DNA of 64,000 bases, taken from DATIKM01 sp035477595 (GTDB lineage: Bacteria; Armatimonadota; Chthonomonadetes; Chthonomonadales; CAJBBX01). The stretch's first letter is position 1. Every line of letters begins with the position of its first letter. Position numbers and translations under genes: made by a program. The DNA is taken from contig DATIKM010000108.1 of assembly GCA_035477595.1 (NCBI GenBank), forward strand, positions 55,363 through 119,362. Direction: 5' to 3'. Below the pieces are notes generated by a model. That model did no database searches. It was not told the origin of the DNA and saw only the letters and a list, made by a program, of their open reading frames with translations. Of the stretch, positions 49,440 through 58,054 are shown piece after piece.

Positions 49440-51007
49440 CACGCCACCTTCCGGTCGCGCGTCCGCGGATCCATGTCGAGCCCCTGAAGCGCGACCACGC
49501 GGGGGACGGCATCCAGCATCAGCCGCTGGTAGCGGGCGAGGAAGGTGCGCAGCGGCACCTGGTCCTCCATGTAGCGCTGGGCCCAGACGGTCCACTCCCA
49601 GACCGACTGCTGGTCATCCATCAGACCGCGGAACGACAGGCGCTCGAAGCCGCGACCCTCGAAGGGAGCGAACAGCGCCCGCACGCGCTCCGGCAGCGGG
49701 GCGCCCGGTACCAGCATGGGCCCGACGAGGGGGCGCCTATGCCGTACGGCGTGGTCGACCAGGCTGCGCGCCGAGGCAGGACGGGTGAGGAACATGAGGA
49801 AGTCGATCGCCCAGCGCTCCTGCTCGCGGTCCTTCCGCACTACCCCGAGGCTCGTGCCGGGACCGCCGACCCCTCGGAACGGCGGTATGCGGAACGCCGA
49901 CCGCACCATGCGCGGGACCGGGAACACGCCCCACTCGAACCTCGCCCGCTCCGGCAGATCGTCCATGTCGCGCATGATCTGCCCGAGGGCGGACGACGTC
50001 TCCAGAAGGACCGCCGCGCGCTGCGTCAGGAAGAGCGTGTAGGCCGTTTGGGTGCTGGCGCCGTGGAAGCCCCGCTGCCAGTGTCGCGAGAACTCCTTCA
50101 GCCTGGTGTACAGCTCGGCGAACCGCCCGTCATCGGCCCTGATTGCGCGGTCGCGGACCGCTGCCAGGAGGCGCTCGCCGTTCGTCACGACGTTCGCATC
50201 GTTGTAGGGGTCCGCGAGGTTGAGCCGGAAGCCGGCGTTCCGGCGCGCGTCGTAGTCCCAGTCGCCCGGCCGCGAGAGCACCAGCGGAACGTAGTGCCGC
50301 GTGTAGGCGTCGGAGAGGAACCGCGCCATCCACCCCACGGCGCCAGACCAGTATGAGTCGGCGTTCCCCGGAATGGCGAACGGCAACACGCCGGCTGCGC
50401 GGAGGCGCTGTGCCTGCTCCAGCATCTCCTCCCACGTTCTGGGAGGCCTGCACCCATGCTTCCGGAAGAGGCGCGCGTTGTAGTAGAAGCCGATCTCGAT
50501 GAAGTCGAGGGGAATGAACGACACATCGCCGCCCACCTTGAACTTCTCAATGAACTGGCGGCTGAGCGTCTCGATCCAGGGCTTGCCCGTGTAGGGGTTC
50601 GTGCGCTGGATGTGGGGCGACAGGTTCACCATGAGACCGCGCTCGTACATGCCCCACGCGTAGTTCGCGTTGAACAGGTCGGGAGCGCGGTCGCCACCAC
50701 TGGATATCTGGGTCCTCAGCCAGGTCTCGTAACCTGTCGCGGGCATGATCTGGATGACGACGTCTACCCCCGGGTGAAGGCGCTCGTACTCGCGGGCCAC
50801 CGCCTCGAGACCCTCGCGGTAGTTGGCGCTCACGGTCGCCACCATCACGCGGCGGCGGGTCGGCGCCGCTCGGGCTGGCTCGGCGATGACCGCAGCGGCC
50901 ATGCTCGCCGCGCCGGCCAGCAGCGCGCGACGGGTAGGAGCCGGGCAGCATCCCGTCGCAGCGTCGCTGAGCGGGCCCGGCGCGGGTTCGTGGTGCGCAG
51001 TCTGCAC
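49439..51007 (-). CDS. Sugar-binding protein of the ABC importer (Tat-type signal)
   Basis: This is an extracellular solute-binding protein of family 1, 522 residues from the GTG at 51007, which has AGGAG seven bases upstream. The signal APTRRALLAGAASMAAAVIA has a twin arginine, unusual for this family, and no lipobox Cys is seen at the end. The mature protein has VMVATVSANYREGLEAVAREYERLHPGVDVVI, then APDLFNANYAWGMYERG. The C-terminal segments include GGPGTSLGVVRKDREQERWAIDFLMFLT. The frame is open far upstream, but those residues are not part of the family. It is first in the importer operon, divergent from a small zinc-ribbon gene. Confidence 0.9.
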   Translation of the reverse strand: MQTAHHEPAPGPLSDAATGCCPAPTRRALLAGAASMAAAVIAEPARAAPTRRRVMVATVSANYREGLEAVAREYERLHPGVDVVIQIMPATGYETWLRTQISSGGDRAPDLFNANYAWGMYERGLMVNLSPHIQRTNPYTGKPWIETLSRQFIEKFKVGGDVSFIPLDFIEIGFYYNARLFRKHGCRPPRTWEEMLEQAQRLRAAGVLPFAIPGNADSYWSGAVGWMARFLSDAYTRHYVPLVLSRPGDWDYDARRNAGFRLNLADPYNDANVVTNGERLLAAVRDRAIRADDGRFAELYTRLKEFSRHWQRGFHGASTQTAYTLFLTQRAAVLLETSSALGQIMRDMDDLPERARFEWGVFPVPRMVRSAFRIPPFRGVGGPGTSLGVVRKDREQERWAIDFLMFLTRPASARSLVDHAVRHRRPLVGPMLVPGAPLPERVRALFAPFEGRGFERLSFRGLMDDQQSVWEWTVWAQRYMEDQVPLRTFLARYQRLMLDAVPRVVALQGLDMDPRTRDRKVA

Positions 51008-51214
51008 GTCCAATCTCCTACACCAGCAGCCCGTCGCTGCCGGTCGTTCCGATGCAGAGGCTGGGGGGGCACGGCTTCGAGGCGCGTTTCTCCGGCGATG
51101 CACACTTCCACCCCGCCTGCCCGGTGCCCTGCACGGAGGCGGCGTTGGCTTCCCCCAATTCGAGGATGCCCCTGCCATGCGAGCTATCGTCTTGGCGCTG
51201 CTGGCGTCCATGCG

Positions 51215-51243
51215 TTGACGGGCTGCTCGAGGTGTGGTAGCAT
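51215..51243 (+). promoter_or_regulatory. Probable promoter of the small zinc-ribbon gene
   Basis: TTGACG (51215-51220), a 17-bp spacer and TAGCAT (51238-51243), about 50 bases upstream of the ATG at 51296. Confidence 0.55.
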
Positions 51244-51295
51244 CGCCGCGTAGGGCGTCTGCCTGCCTCTGACCAGGTCCCGACGGGAGATCGCC

Positions 51296-51505
51296 ATGGC
51301 ACCGCAACGCGTCACCAAGCAGATCGTGTGCTCCGATTGCGGGCGACCTATCCACGCCCTCACGCCCACTGCGGCGGACCTGGAACGGACCGCACCCGTC
51401 TCCGACGACGACGTCGATGAGCCGGCCGCGGTGGAGTTGAGCCCCCAGGTCGAGGTTGTCGTGGAGATCGGGCCCGTGTGCTCGCGATGCGCCAATTTCC
51501 GCTGA
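51296..51505 (+). CDS. Small zinc-ribbon-like protein (69 residues)
   Basis: I do not recognise a named family. Two Cys pairs, CSDCGRP near residue 12 and CSRCANFR at the C-terminus, form a likely four-Cys zinc site. Between them lies an acidic, hydrophobic-rich linker (PVSDDDVDEPAAVELS and VEVVVEIG). The ATG has GGGAG six bases upstream and a promoter 50 bases before it. It is possibly a regulatory or assembly factor; context gives no more. Confidence 0.65.
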   Translation: MAPQRVTKQIVCSDCGRPIHALTPTAADLERTAPVSDDDVDEPAAVELSPQVEVVVEIGPVCSRCANFR

Positions 51506-51562
51506 GCGCCCGCGCCTTCCTCTAGGCGTATCCGGGCCGCACGCGTGCCGGTTGTGGAGACA

Positions 51563-51754
51563 GTGAGCGCGATGCTCCGCTTCGTCCGCGCTGCTGTGGG
51601 AGCGTTGGCGGGCGCCGCGACGGGTCTTCTGGCGGCCGGCGCCATCGACCTCGTGGCGCCGGCCCTTGCCCGACCGCACGGTGTGTGGGCGGCCCTCGGA
51701 GCCGTCGCCGGCTTGGCGGCTGCCGTCCGAGGCGCCAGGCGGGGCCGCGGCTGA
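51563..51754 (+). CDS. Possible small membrane protein
   Basis: A frame of about 63 residues begins at GTG 51563 with GGAG three bases upstream (other GTG/ATG starts at 51545 and 51572 are possible). It encodes two hydrophobic helices (VRAAVGALAGAATGLLAAGAI and VWAALGAVAGLAAAV) and a basic tail (RGARRGRG). The pattern is coherent for a small membrane protein, but Ala/Gly-rich frames can arise by chance in GC-rich DNA. Confidence 0.4.
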   Translation: MSAMLRFVRAAVGALAGAATGLLAAGAIDLVAPALARPHGVWAALGAVAGLAAAVRGARRGRG

Positions 51755-51861
51755 TCTCGTTCGCCGTCAACGGAGGCGCTGGTTCGGCAGGGACCGCCGG
51801 TACGGTGTGCCGCAGCTGGTGCGCTCCTCGCGCGCCCGGCATGGCAGCCCTGGAGGTGGCC

Positions 51862-53499
51862 GTGCAGATTGAGTTTGGCGCTCCGGACCCGCGAGTCCGC
51901 AGCTTCGTGATGCCGTCGCGCATCGTGTGGTCGACCGCAGTCGGCGTGGAGCACGCGGAACGCCTGCTCCAGGAGGACGATACCGTCTGCTCGCTGCGGC
52001 CGTCGGCGTCCGGCGAGTGTCCTGCCGTGCTTCTCGATTTCGGGCGGGAGCTGCACGGTGGCGTTCGTCTCGACGTGCCCGCGACCTCCACGGGCAGGGC
52101 CGCGCGCATACGGGTCCGGTTCGGGGAGTCGGTCACCGAGGCCATGGCCTCGCCGAGCCAGGACCACGCGATCCACGACCACGCCACACTCGCGCCGTGG
52201 TTCGGGCACACCGAGATCGGTAACACCGGGTTCCGATTCGTTCGGATTGACCTGACCGACCCGGAGACAGCCATCGACCTCCGACAGGTTCGGGCTGTAT
52301 TCCTGCGGCGGCCCGACCCGTGGCTGGGGTCCTTCGAGTGCAGCGACGAGCGGCTCAACGCCATTTGGCGCACCGGCGCCTACACCGTGCACCTCTGCAT
52401 GCAGGACCATGTGTGGGACGGCATCAAGCGGGACCGTCTGGTCTGGGTCGGAGACCTGCACCCGGAGGCGATGGTCATCGCGACCGTGTTCGGCGCTAAC
52501 CCCATCGTGCCGGCGAGCCTGGACTACGTGCGGGACCGGACGCCGCTGCCGGGCTGGATGAACGGCATCTCCTCCTACTCGCTGTGGTGGATCCTGCTGC
52601 ACCGGGATTGGTACCAGTACACGGGCGATCTTGACTACCTGCGGGCGCAGCGCGACTACCTGCTAGGCCTGCTGCGGCTGGTCGAGGAGAGAGTCGGCGA
52701 CGACGGGCTCGAGCGGCTCGACGGGATGCGGTTCCTGGAGTGGCCAACGAGCGACGACCCCACGGCGATCGACGCCGGCCTTCAGGCGCTCGTGGCGCTG
52801 GCGCTCCAGGCAGGGGTGTGGCTCTGCAACGCCGTCGGTGAGCCCCGCGCCGCCGCCCGCGCGTTCGCAGCGCACACACGGGCTGTCGGACGCGTGCGCG
52901 CCCCGAGCCTGAGCAAGCAGGCTAACGCGCTGGCCGTGCTGGCGGGTTTGCTGATGCCGGAGGAGACGAACGAGAGACTGTTCGCCGTGAACCCCGACCG
53001 CGGCATCTCCACCTTCTACGGGTACTACGTGCTGCAGGCGCGCGCCCTGGCAGGCGACTGGGGTGGCTGCCTGGACCTGATCCGCAGCTACTGGGGAGCG
53101 ATGCTAGACCGCGGCGCCACCACGTTCTGGGAGGGGTTCGAACTCGACTGGCTGCCCAACGCGGGGCGCATCGACGAGATGACGCCAGCGGGGATGCGGG
53201 ACCTCCACGCCGACTTCGGCGGCTGGTGCTACAAGGGTCTGCGCCACAGCCTTTGCCACGGCTGGGCCGCGGGCCCTACCGCGTGGCTGACCGAGCACGT
53301 CCTCGGCCTGACGCCAGCCTCGCCGGGCTTTGAGCGTCTTCGTGTAGACCCGCATCTGGCGGGGCTGGAATGGGCGCGGGGGGCGCTGCCGACCCCGCGG
53401 GGCTTGGTGAGGGTCGAGCACCGACGACGAGCGGACGGTTCCGTGGACGCGCACATCGAGGCGCCAGCCGGCGTCGAGGTAGAGCGCGCCGTGAGCTGA
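51862..53499 (+). CDS. GH78-like alpha-rhamnosidase-type glycosidase
   Basis: This six-hairpin glycosidase has 545 residues from the GTG at 51862, which has GGAGG six bases upstream; an ATG at 51841 lacks one. An N-terminal beta domain carries LLDFGRELHGGVRLDVPATS and ARIRVRFGESVTEA, the usual rhamnosidase lead-in. The (alpha/alpha)6 barrel begins around residue 165 (FECSDERLNAIWRTGAYTVHLCMQD) with the acid-rich DGIKRDRLVWVGDLHPEA. The end shows SLCHGWAAGPTAWLTEHVLGL and a small C-terminal beta domain. No signal peptide is seen. Substrate may be a rhamnoside or a related sugar. Confidence 0.82.
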   Translation: MQIEFGAPDPRVRSFVMPSRIVWSTAVGVEHAERLLQEDDTVCSLRPSASGECPAVLLDFGRELHGGVRLDVPATSTGRAARIRVRFGESVTEAMASPSQDHAIHDHATLAPWFGHTEIGNTGFRFVRIDLTDPETAIDLRQVRAVFLRRPDPWLGSFECSDERLNAIWRTGAYTVHLCMQDHVWDGIKRDRLVWVGDLHPEAMVIATVFGANPIVPASLDYVRDRTPLPGWMNGISSYSLWWILLHRDWYQYTGDLDYLRAQRDYLLGLLRLVEERVGDDGLERLDGMRFLEWPTSDDPTAIDAGLQALVALALQAGVWLCNAVGEPRAAARAFAAHTRAVGRVRAPSLSKQANALAVLAGLLMPEETNERLFAVNPDRGISTFYGYYVLQARALAGDWGGCLDLIRSYWGAMLDRGATTFWEGFELDWLPNAGRIDEMTPAGMRDLHADFGGWCYKGLRHSLCHGWAAGPTAWLTEHVLGLTPASPGFERLRVDPHLAGLEWARGALPTPRGLVRVEHRRRADGSVDAHIEAPAGVEVERAVS

Positions 53500-53524
53500 G
53501 ATGTCTCGCTCCAGCCTCGGGGGC

Positions 53525-53983
53525 TCAGCCGGGCGCGCGCGTCTTGGGCTCCGCGCGCAGACAGAGCGGCGAGCCCGGCCCTGGCTTGCGCAACAGCTCC
53601 GCCAGGGTCGTGGCGCGCAGGCTGGCCTCCATGCGTTCGGCCGCCTCATCCAGCCGGAGATGCAGCGGGCAGAGCCCTGAGTCGTGCTCCGCGAGCCCCA
53701 GAGGGCAACGCTTCAGGCGCGGGATAGGCTCGATGGCAGATACCAGGTCGTACACCGAGACATCGTCCGGGGACCGCGCCAGCGCATAGCCGCCGTGCAG
53801 GCCGCGTTGCGACCGGACGAGACCAGCGCGCGCGAGCGCCTGCAGTATCTTGGACAGGTAGTGCACTGGAGCGCAGCCCGCTTCGGCGATCTCGCGCACC
53901 TTCCACGATCTGTCCGGGTCCGATGCCAGGACCACGCCGGCCCGCAGCGCGTACTCGACGGTCTGGGAGAACACCGCGTCCAC
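53525..53983 (-). CDS. Rrf2-family transcriptional regulator
   Basis: This winged-helix regulator of 152 residues belongs to the IscR/NsrR/RsrR family, many of which bind an Fe-S cluster. The N-terminus SQTVEYALRAGVVLA and the wing LVRSQRGLHGGYALARSPDDVSVYD are diagnostic. Two Cys in the cluster region are KRCPLGL and GLCPLH (near 93 and 105), followed by His, as in cluster-binding members; further Cys lie at GCAP and PLCLR. It is divergent from hcp with 193 bases between, so nitric-oxide or redox control of the hcp-nrfHA genes is likely. An NsrR role is inferred from neighbours. Confidence 0.9.
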   Translation of the reverse strand: MDAVFSQTVEYALRAGVVLASDPDRSWKVREIAEAGCAPVHYLSKILQALARAGLVRSQRGLHGGYALARSPDDVSVYDLVSAIEPIPRLKRCPLGLAEHDSGLCPLHLRLDEAAERMEASLRATTLAELLRKPGPGSPLCLRAEPKTRAPG

Positions 53984-54022
53984 CTCCTGGCTCTCTGGCC
54001 ACGGCCGTCGAGAACGCCGGCC

Positions 54023-54051
54023 TTGACATGGAGTCTACCGCATGCCATACT
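54023..54051 (+). promoter_or_regulatory. Sigma-70-type promoter of hcp
   Basis: A perfect TTGACA (54023-54028), 17-bp spacer and CATACT (54046-54051). Transcription would begin near 54058, at the left edge of a perfect palindrome, so a regulator bound there could block it. Confidence 0.65.
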
Positions 54052-54059
54052 TGATAAAA

Positions 54060-54110
54060 GCGGACTTCCGCATCCACTTATCTACATACGCCACATTATA
54101 CGCCACATTC
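54060..54110. promoter_or_regulatory. Palindrome and tandem repeat in the hcp leader
   Basis: GCGGA-CT-TCCGC is a perfect inverted repeat at 54060-54071. It is followed by TACGCCACATT repeated head to tail at 54087 and 54099, a 12-bp period. GATAA and TTATC flank the palindrome asymmetrically. These are the only strongly patterned sequences between the Rrf2 gene and hcp and are candidate regulator sites. Confidence 0.45.
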
Positions 54111-54176
54111 GGGTGGCGAGCGACCGGTGCGCAGGGCGCCAACGGGCTGCCCGGCGGCCAACGGAGGTGAAGGGGA

Positions 54177-55826
54177 GTGTTCTGCTATCAGTGTGAGCAG
54201 ACGATGCGAGGAACGGCCTGCACGGAGCAGGGAGTGTGCGGGAAGGACGCTACCACCGCTGCCCTCCAGGACCTACTGGTGCACGCCGCGAAGGGCATCG
54301 CGATGTACGCGCGGCGCGCCCGCGACCTCGGCGCCATCGACGCGGACGTAGACCGCTTCGTGATCGAGGCGCTCTTCACGACCGTCACCAACGTGAGCTT
54401 TCACCCGCCGCGCCTGCAGGAGATGCTGCTACACGCCGCTGGCGTGCGAGACCGTGCCCGCGCACTCTACGAGGACGCCGCGGCGCGCGCCGGGAAGTCG
54501 CCCGAAACCGTCGGGGGCCCTGCGGCATGGAAGCCACTGCGCACCATTGACGGGCTCATCCTGCAGGGGCACGGTGTGTCGATCGAGCGCCGCAAGGCGA
54601 GGCTCGGGGAGGACATCGCGGCCCTGCAGGAGCTCGTCGCCTACGGCCTCAAGGGAGCCGCCGCCTACTACGATCATGCGCTCCGGCTCGGCAAGTCAGA
54701 TGACGCGCTCATGGGCGACTACCACGCCGTGCTCGACGCCCTGACACGGGATAACGCGTCCGAGGCAGAACTGCTGAAGCTTGCCCTGCACGTGGGCGAC
54801 ATCAACTATCGGACGATGGAGCTGCTCGATGCCGGGCACGTGGAGGCGTTTGGCCATCCCGAGCCTACCGTCGTGCGCGTCGAGCCCGTGAAGGGCAAGG
54901 CGATCGTGGTCTCGGGCCACGATCTGCCGGACCTCCACGCCCTGCTTCAGCAGACCGAGGGCAAGGGCATCAACGTCTACACGCACGGCGAGATGTTGCC
55001 CGCGCACGGCTACCCGAAGCTGAAGGCGTTCCCGCATCTCGTGGGCAACTACGGGGGGCCGTGGCAGAACCAGGTCGCCGAGTTCGCCGCCTTGCCCGGC
55101 GCCATCCTGATGACGACGAACTGCATCCAGCGCCCGCTCGACGAGACGATGGGACGAATGTTCAGCTCCGGCCTCGTCGCGTGGCCGGGCGTGCGCCACA
55201 TCGCCGACGGCGACTTCGCGCCCGTCATCGAGGCGGCGCTCGCGGCGCCCGGATTCGAGGAAGACGGGCCCGCGCGCAGCACGATGGTCGGGTTCGGGCG
55301 GAACGCGGTCCTCAACGTGGCGGGCCAGGTGATCGAGGCGGTCAAGAGCGGCGCCATCCGCCGGTTCGTGCTTATAGGCGGCTGCGACGGCGCAAAGCCG
55401 GGCCGCAACTACTACACGCAGCTCGCCCGGTCGCTCCCGCAGGACTGCGTCATCCTGACCCTGGCCTGCGGCAAATACCGGTTCAACAAGCTGGAATTCG
55501 GCACGGTTGCGGGCCTGCCGCGGCTGATGGATGTGGGGCAGTGCAACGACGCATACTCAGCGATCCAGATCGCGCTCGCCCTCGCGAATGCCTTCGACTG
55601 CGGGGTCAACGACCTGCCGCTCTCGCTGGTGCTCTCGTGGTACGAGCAGAAGGCGGTGGCCATCTTGCTGACTCTGCTTAACCTGGGCATAAGGGGCATA
55701 CGGCTGGGTCCGTCGCTGCCGGCCTTCGTCACGCCGACGGTCCTTGACGCTCTCGTGGCGAACTACGGCATCAAGCCGATCTCCGACGTGCAGGCGGACA
55801 TGGACGCGATTCTAGGCACCGCGTAG
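54177..55826 (+). CDS. hcp: Hydroxylamine reductase / hybrid-cluster protein
   Basis: Hcp contains a [4Fe-4S] cluster and a hybrid Fe-S-O cluster and acts in nitric oxide and hydroxylamine detoxification and protein S-nitrosylation. It is 549 residues. The N-terminal Cys spacing C3-x2-C6-x8-C15-x5-C21 is the class I (Desulfovibrio-like) form. Hybrid cluster ligands are all visible: His and Glu in YTHGEMLPAHGYP, Cys in TTNCIQRP, Cys in GGCDGAKPGRNYY, Cys in LTLACGKYRFNK, Cys in VGQCNDAYSA, and Glu/Lys in WYEQKAVAI. The GTG at 54177 has GGAGG nine bases upstream. No hcr reductase gene is adjacent. It is followed by nrfH-nrfA. Confidence 0.96.
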   Translation: MFCYQCEQTMRGTACTEQGVCGKDATTAALQDLLVHAAKGIAMYARRARDLGAIDADVDRFVIEALFTTVTNVSFHPPRLQEMLLHAAGVRDRARALYEDAAARAGKSPETVGGPAAWKPLRTIDGLILQGHGVSIERRKARLGEDIAALQELVAYGLKGAAAYYDHALRLGKSDDALMGDYHAVLDALTRDNASEAELLKLALHVGDINYRTMELLDAGHVEAFGHPEPTVVRVEPVKGKAIVVSGHDLPDLHALLQQTEGKGINVYTHGEMLPAHGYPKLKAFPHLVGNYGGPWQNQVAEFAALPGAILMTTNCIQRPLDETMGRMFSSGLVAWPGVRHIADGDFAPVIEAALAAPGFEEDGPARSTMVGFGRNAVLNVAGQVIEAVKSGAIRRFVLIGGCDGAKPGRNYYTQLARSLPQDCVILTLACGKYRFNKLEFGTVAGLPRLMDVGQCNDAYSAIQIALALANAFDCGVNDLPLSLVLSWYEQKAVAILLTLLNLGIRGIRLGPSLPAFVTPTVLDALVANYGIKPISDVQADMDAILGTA

Positions 55827-55831
55827 GCCGG

Positions 55832-55868
55832 CGGTGCGTGCCGGACGGGCCTCGTCCGGCACGCACCG
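55832..55868. terminator. Strong hairpin between hcp and nrfH
   Basis: A perfect 15-bp stem, CGGTGCGTGCCGGAC and its complement, with a 7-base loop, begins 6 bases after the hcp stop. There is no T-tract. It may partly terminate or stabilise the hcp mRNA end and set the hcp to nrfHA ratio. Confidence 0.6.
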
Positions 55869-55896
55869 GGGCGCCAGCGCGGCGGAGGGCTTGCCG

Positions 55897-56460
55897 ATGC
55901 GGTGGCGGGTACCGGCCCTGAGCGGCGTTCCGGCATGGCTGCGGTGGGCGACCGTGGCCTCGACCGGAGCGCTGTTTGGGATGGCCCTCTATGTCGCGCG
56001 GATATCGGAGGCCGCCTCCTACCTCTCCGACAATCCGGATACCTGTGTTAACTGCCACGTGATGTTCCCTCAGTACGCATCGTGGCGGCATTCCAGCCAC
56101 GCAGAGGCCGCCACCTGCAACGACTGCCATGTGCCGCAGCACAATGTGCTGGCAAGATATGGGTTCAAGGCGATGGACGGTCTGCGCCACTCTGCGGTCT
56201 TCACGTTGCGGCGCGAGCCCCACGTGTTGCGAGCGATCCCGGCCTCGGCGCGCGTGATCCAGCGGAACTGCGTGCGCTGCCACACACGGGTGGTGGCAGA
56301 CGTCACCGGTCCCCATGCCGCGACGGACCGCGCGTGCATCGACTGCCACCGCGAGACGCCGCACGGGCGCGTGCACAGTTCGACCTCGACGCCGAACGCG
56401 GCCGTACCGCCGCTCTCGCCCCCCGCACCGGAGTGGATGATGCTGGAATCGCGCAGGTAG
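55897..56460 (+). CDS. nrfH: Cytochrome c nitrite reductase small subunit NrfH
   Basis: NrfH is the tetraheme membrane cytochrome that takes electrons from quinol and gives them to NrfA. It has 187 residues. A single N-terminal helix lies near residues 15-34. Four CxxCH heme sites follow: CVNCH (50-54, with Met56 just after, as in NrfH heme 1), CNDCH (74-78), CVRCH (125-129) and CIDCH (147-151). The ATG at 55897 has GGAGG eight bases upstream, so the upstream extension is not needed. The nrfA gene follows after 45 bp. Confidence 0.93.
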   Translation: MRWRVPALSGVPAWLRWATVASTGALFGMALYVARISEAASYLSDNPDTCVNCHVMFPQYASWRHSSHAEAATCNDCHVPQHNVLARYGFKAMDGLRHSAVFTLRREPHVLRAIPASARVIQRNCVRCHTRVVADVTGPHAATDRACIDCHRETPHGRVHSSTSTPNAAVPPLSPPAPEWMMLESRR

Positions 56461-56505
56461 ACCCGCGCCGTTTCTCGCCGGCTGCCCGCAGGATGGAGGA
56501 TCGCT

Positions 56506-57978
56506 ATGGAGCCATCGGGCCCACGCTCTCGCATGGTACTGCTCGGATGGGCTGTGATGGTGGGCTCGGCCGCTGGGGTGCTCGCGCTTGGCCTGCTCGC
56601 GACGACCATCACCGAGCGCCGCGCTGAGCGCCGACTCGCGTCGGTCCAGTTCGTGCAGCCGATTGGTGAGTGGGAGGCCGACAACAGCAAGTGGGGCGTC
56701 AGCTTCCCGCGGCAGTTCAGCTCGTGGGAGCTGACGCGCCACATGAGTGATAACACGAGGTACGGCGGCTCCAACGTCCGCGACTACCTGTCCGAGCAGC
56801 CTCTGCACGTGGTCTTGTGGGCCGGCTTCACGTTTGCGAAGGACTACAGTCAGGCGCGAGGCCATTTCAACTCCGTGGCCGACGTAACGGCCACGAAGCG
56901 CGTCAGCGCGACGACGCCCGCCACCTGCTGGACGTGCAAGAGTCCCGACGCGCCGCGCCTCATGGCGAAGATGGGCGTGGACGGGTTCTACGCCGCGCGC
57001 TTCGCGGACCTCAAGGGCGAGGTGAGGAACCCCATCGGGTGTGCTGACTGTCACGACAACAAGACGATGGCGCTGCGCATCTCGCGGCCGGCCCTGATCG
57101 AGGCGATGCAGCGCATGGGGAGGGACGTCCAGAAGGCGACCCATCAGGAGATGCGCTCCCTTGTGTGTGCCCAGTGCCACGTGAGCTACTACTTTGCGGA
57201 CCCAAAGACCAACCGCCTGGTCATCCCGTGGGACAAGGGGCTCGGGGCCGATGACTTCGACCGCTACTACAAGGAGGTGGGCTTCAGCGACTGGACGCAT
57301 GCCATCAGCGGCGCGCGCATGATTAAGCTGCGCCACGCGGACTACGAGATGTGGAGTCAGGGCGTGCACGCGTTCCGCGGCGTCTCCTGCGCGGACTGCC
57401 ATCTGCCGTACCGGTCGGAGGGCGGAGTGAAGTACACCGACCACCAGGTACGCAGCCCGCTCTACAATGTGGCGGCCTCATGCCAGGTATGCCATCGCTG
57501 GTCGGAGGGCGATATACGTCAGCGGGTCTATGCCATCCAGGACAAGACGCTGGAGCTGCGCCGCATCGCGGAGGCGCAGCTCGCAGCGGCGCACCTCGAG
57601 ATCGGCGACGCCATGCGGTTGAGGGCGACGGACTTGGAGCTGGCGGAGGTGCGCGACCTGGTGCGCCGAGGCCAGATGTACTGGGACTACGTGGCGGCCA
57701 CGAACGGCATGGGCTTCCACGCGCCGCAGGAGAGCGCTCGCGTCCTGGCCAAGGCCATCGACCTTGCGCGCGAGTGCCGCCTGCAGGTTAACCGCATCCG
57801 TGCGCGCAAGGGAGCGGTCGAGCCGCTCGCGATGCCGGACCTTTCGACACGCGCCAAGGCGGACGCATTCATCAAGCCCTTCGTCGAAGCGCAGAGGAAG
57901 GCGGGCGTGGCAAGCAACTCCGCCGCGCGCAGCGGAGCGCCGCTGGCGAGCCCGTCGCCGGAGCGCGCCTCGCGGTAA
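56506..57978 (+). CDS. nrfA: Ammonia-forming cytochrome c nitrite reductase NrfA
   Basis: NrfA is the pentaheme catalytic subunit that reduces nitrite to ammonium with six electrons outside the membrane. It is 490 residues with a hydrophobic N-terminal signal or anchor (about 12-35). The catalytic heme has the special Lys ligand, CWTCK near residue 141. Four CxxCH sites follow: CADCH (near 179), CAQCH (near 221), CADCH (near 295) and CQVCH (near 326). The active-site region RHADYEMWSQGVHAFRG matches the conserved His/Glu block. The ATG has GGAGG six bases upstream. The C-terminal 30 residues are Ala/Pro-rich and variable. Confidence 0.96.
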   Translation: MEPSGPRSRMVLLGWAVMVGSAAGVLALGLLATTITERRAERRLASVQFVQPIGEWEADNSKWGVSFPRQFSSWELTRHMSDNTRYGGSNVRDYLSEQPLHVVLWAGFTFAKDYSQARGHFNSVADVTATKRVSATTPATCWTCKSPDAPRLMAKMGVDGFYAARFADLKGEVRNPIGCADCHDNKTMALRISRPALIEAMQRMGRDVQKATHQEMRSLVCAQCHVSYYFADPKTNRLVIPWDKGLGADDFDRYYKEVGFSDWTHAISGARMIKLRHADYEMWSQGVHAFRGVSCADCHLPYRSEGGVKYTDHQVRSPLYNVAASCQVCHRWSEGDIRQRVYAIQDKTLELRRIAEAQLAAAHLEIGDAMRLRATDLELAEVRDLVRRGQMYWDYVAATNGMGFHAPQESARVLAKAIDLARECRLQVNRIRARKGAVEPLAMPDLSTRAKADAFIKPFVEAQRKAGVASNSAARSGAPLASPSPERASR

Positions 57979-58054
57979 CGCTTGCGTTTGGATCACGTAT
58001 TGCTGGGCAGAGCGGGCGAGCGCCTCGTGAGCGCGCCCAGCGGAGAACAAGCCG

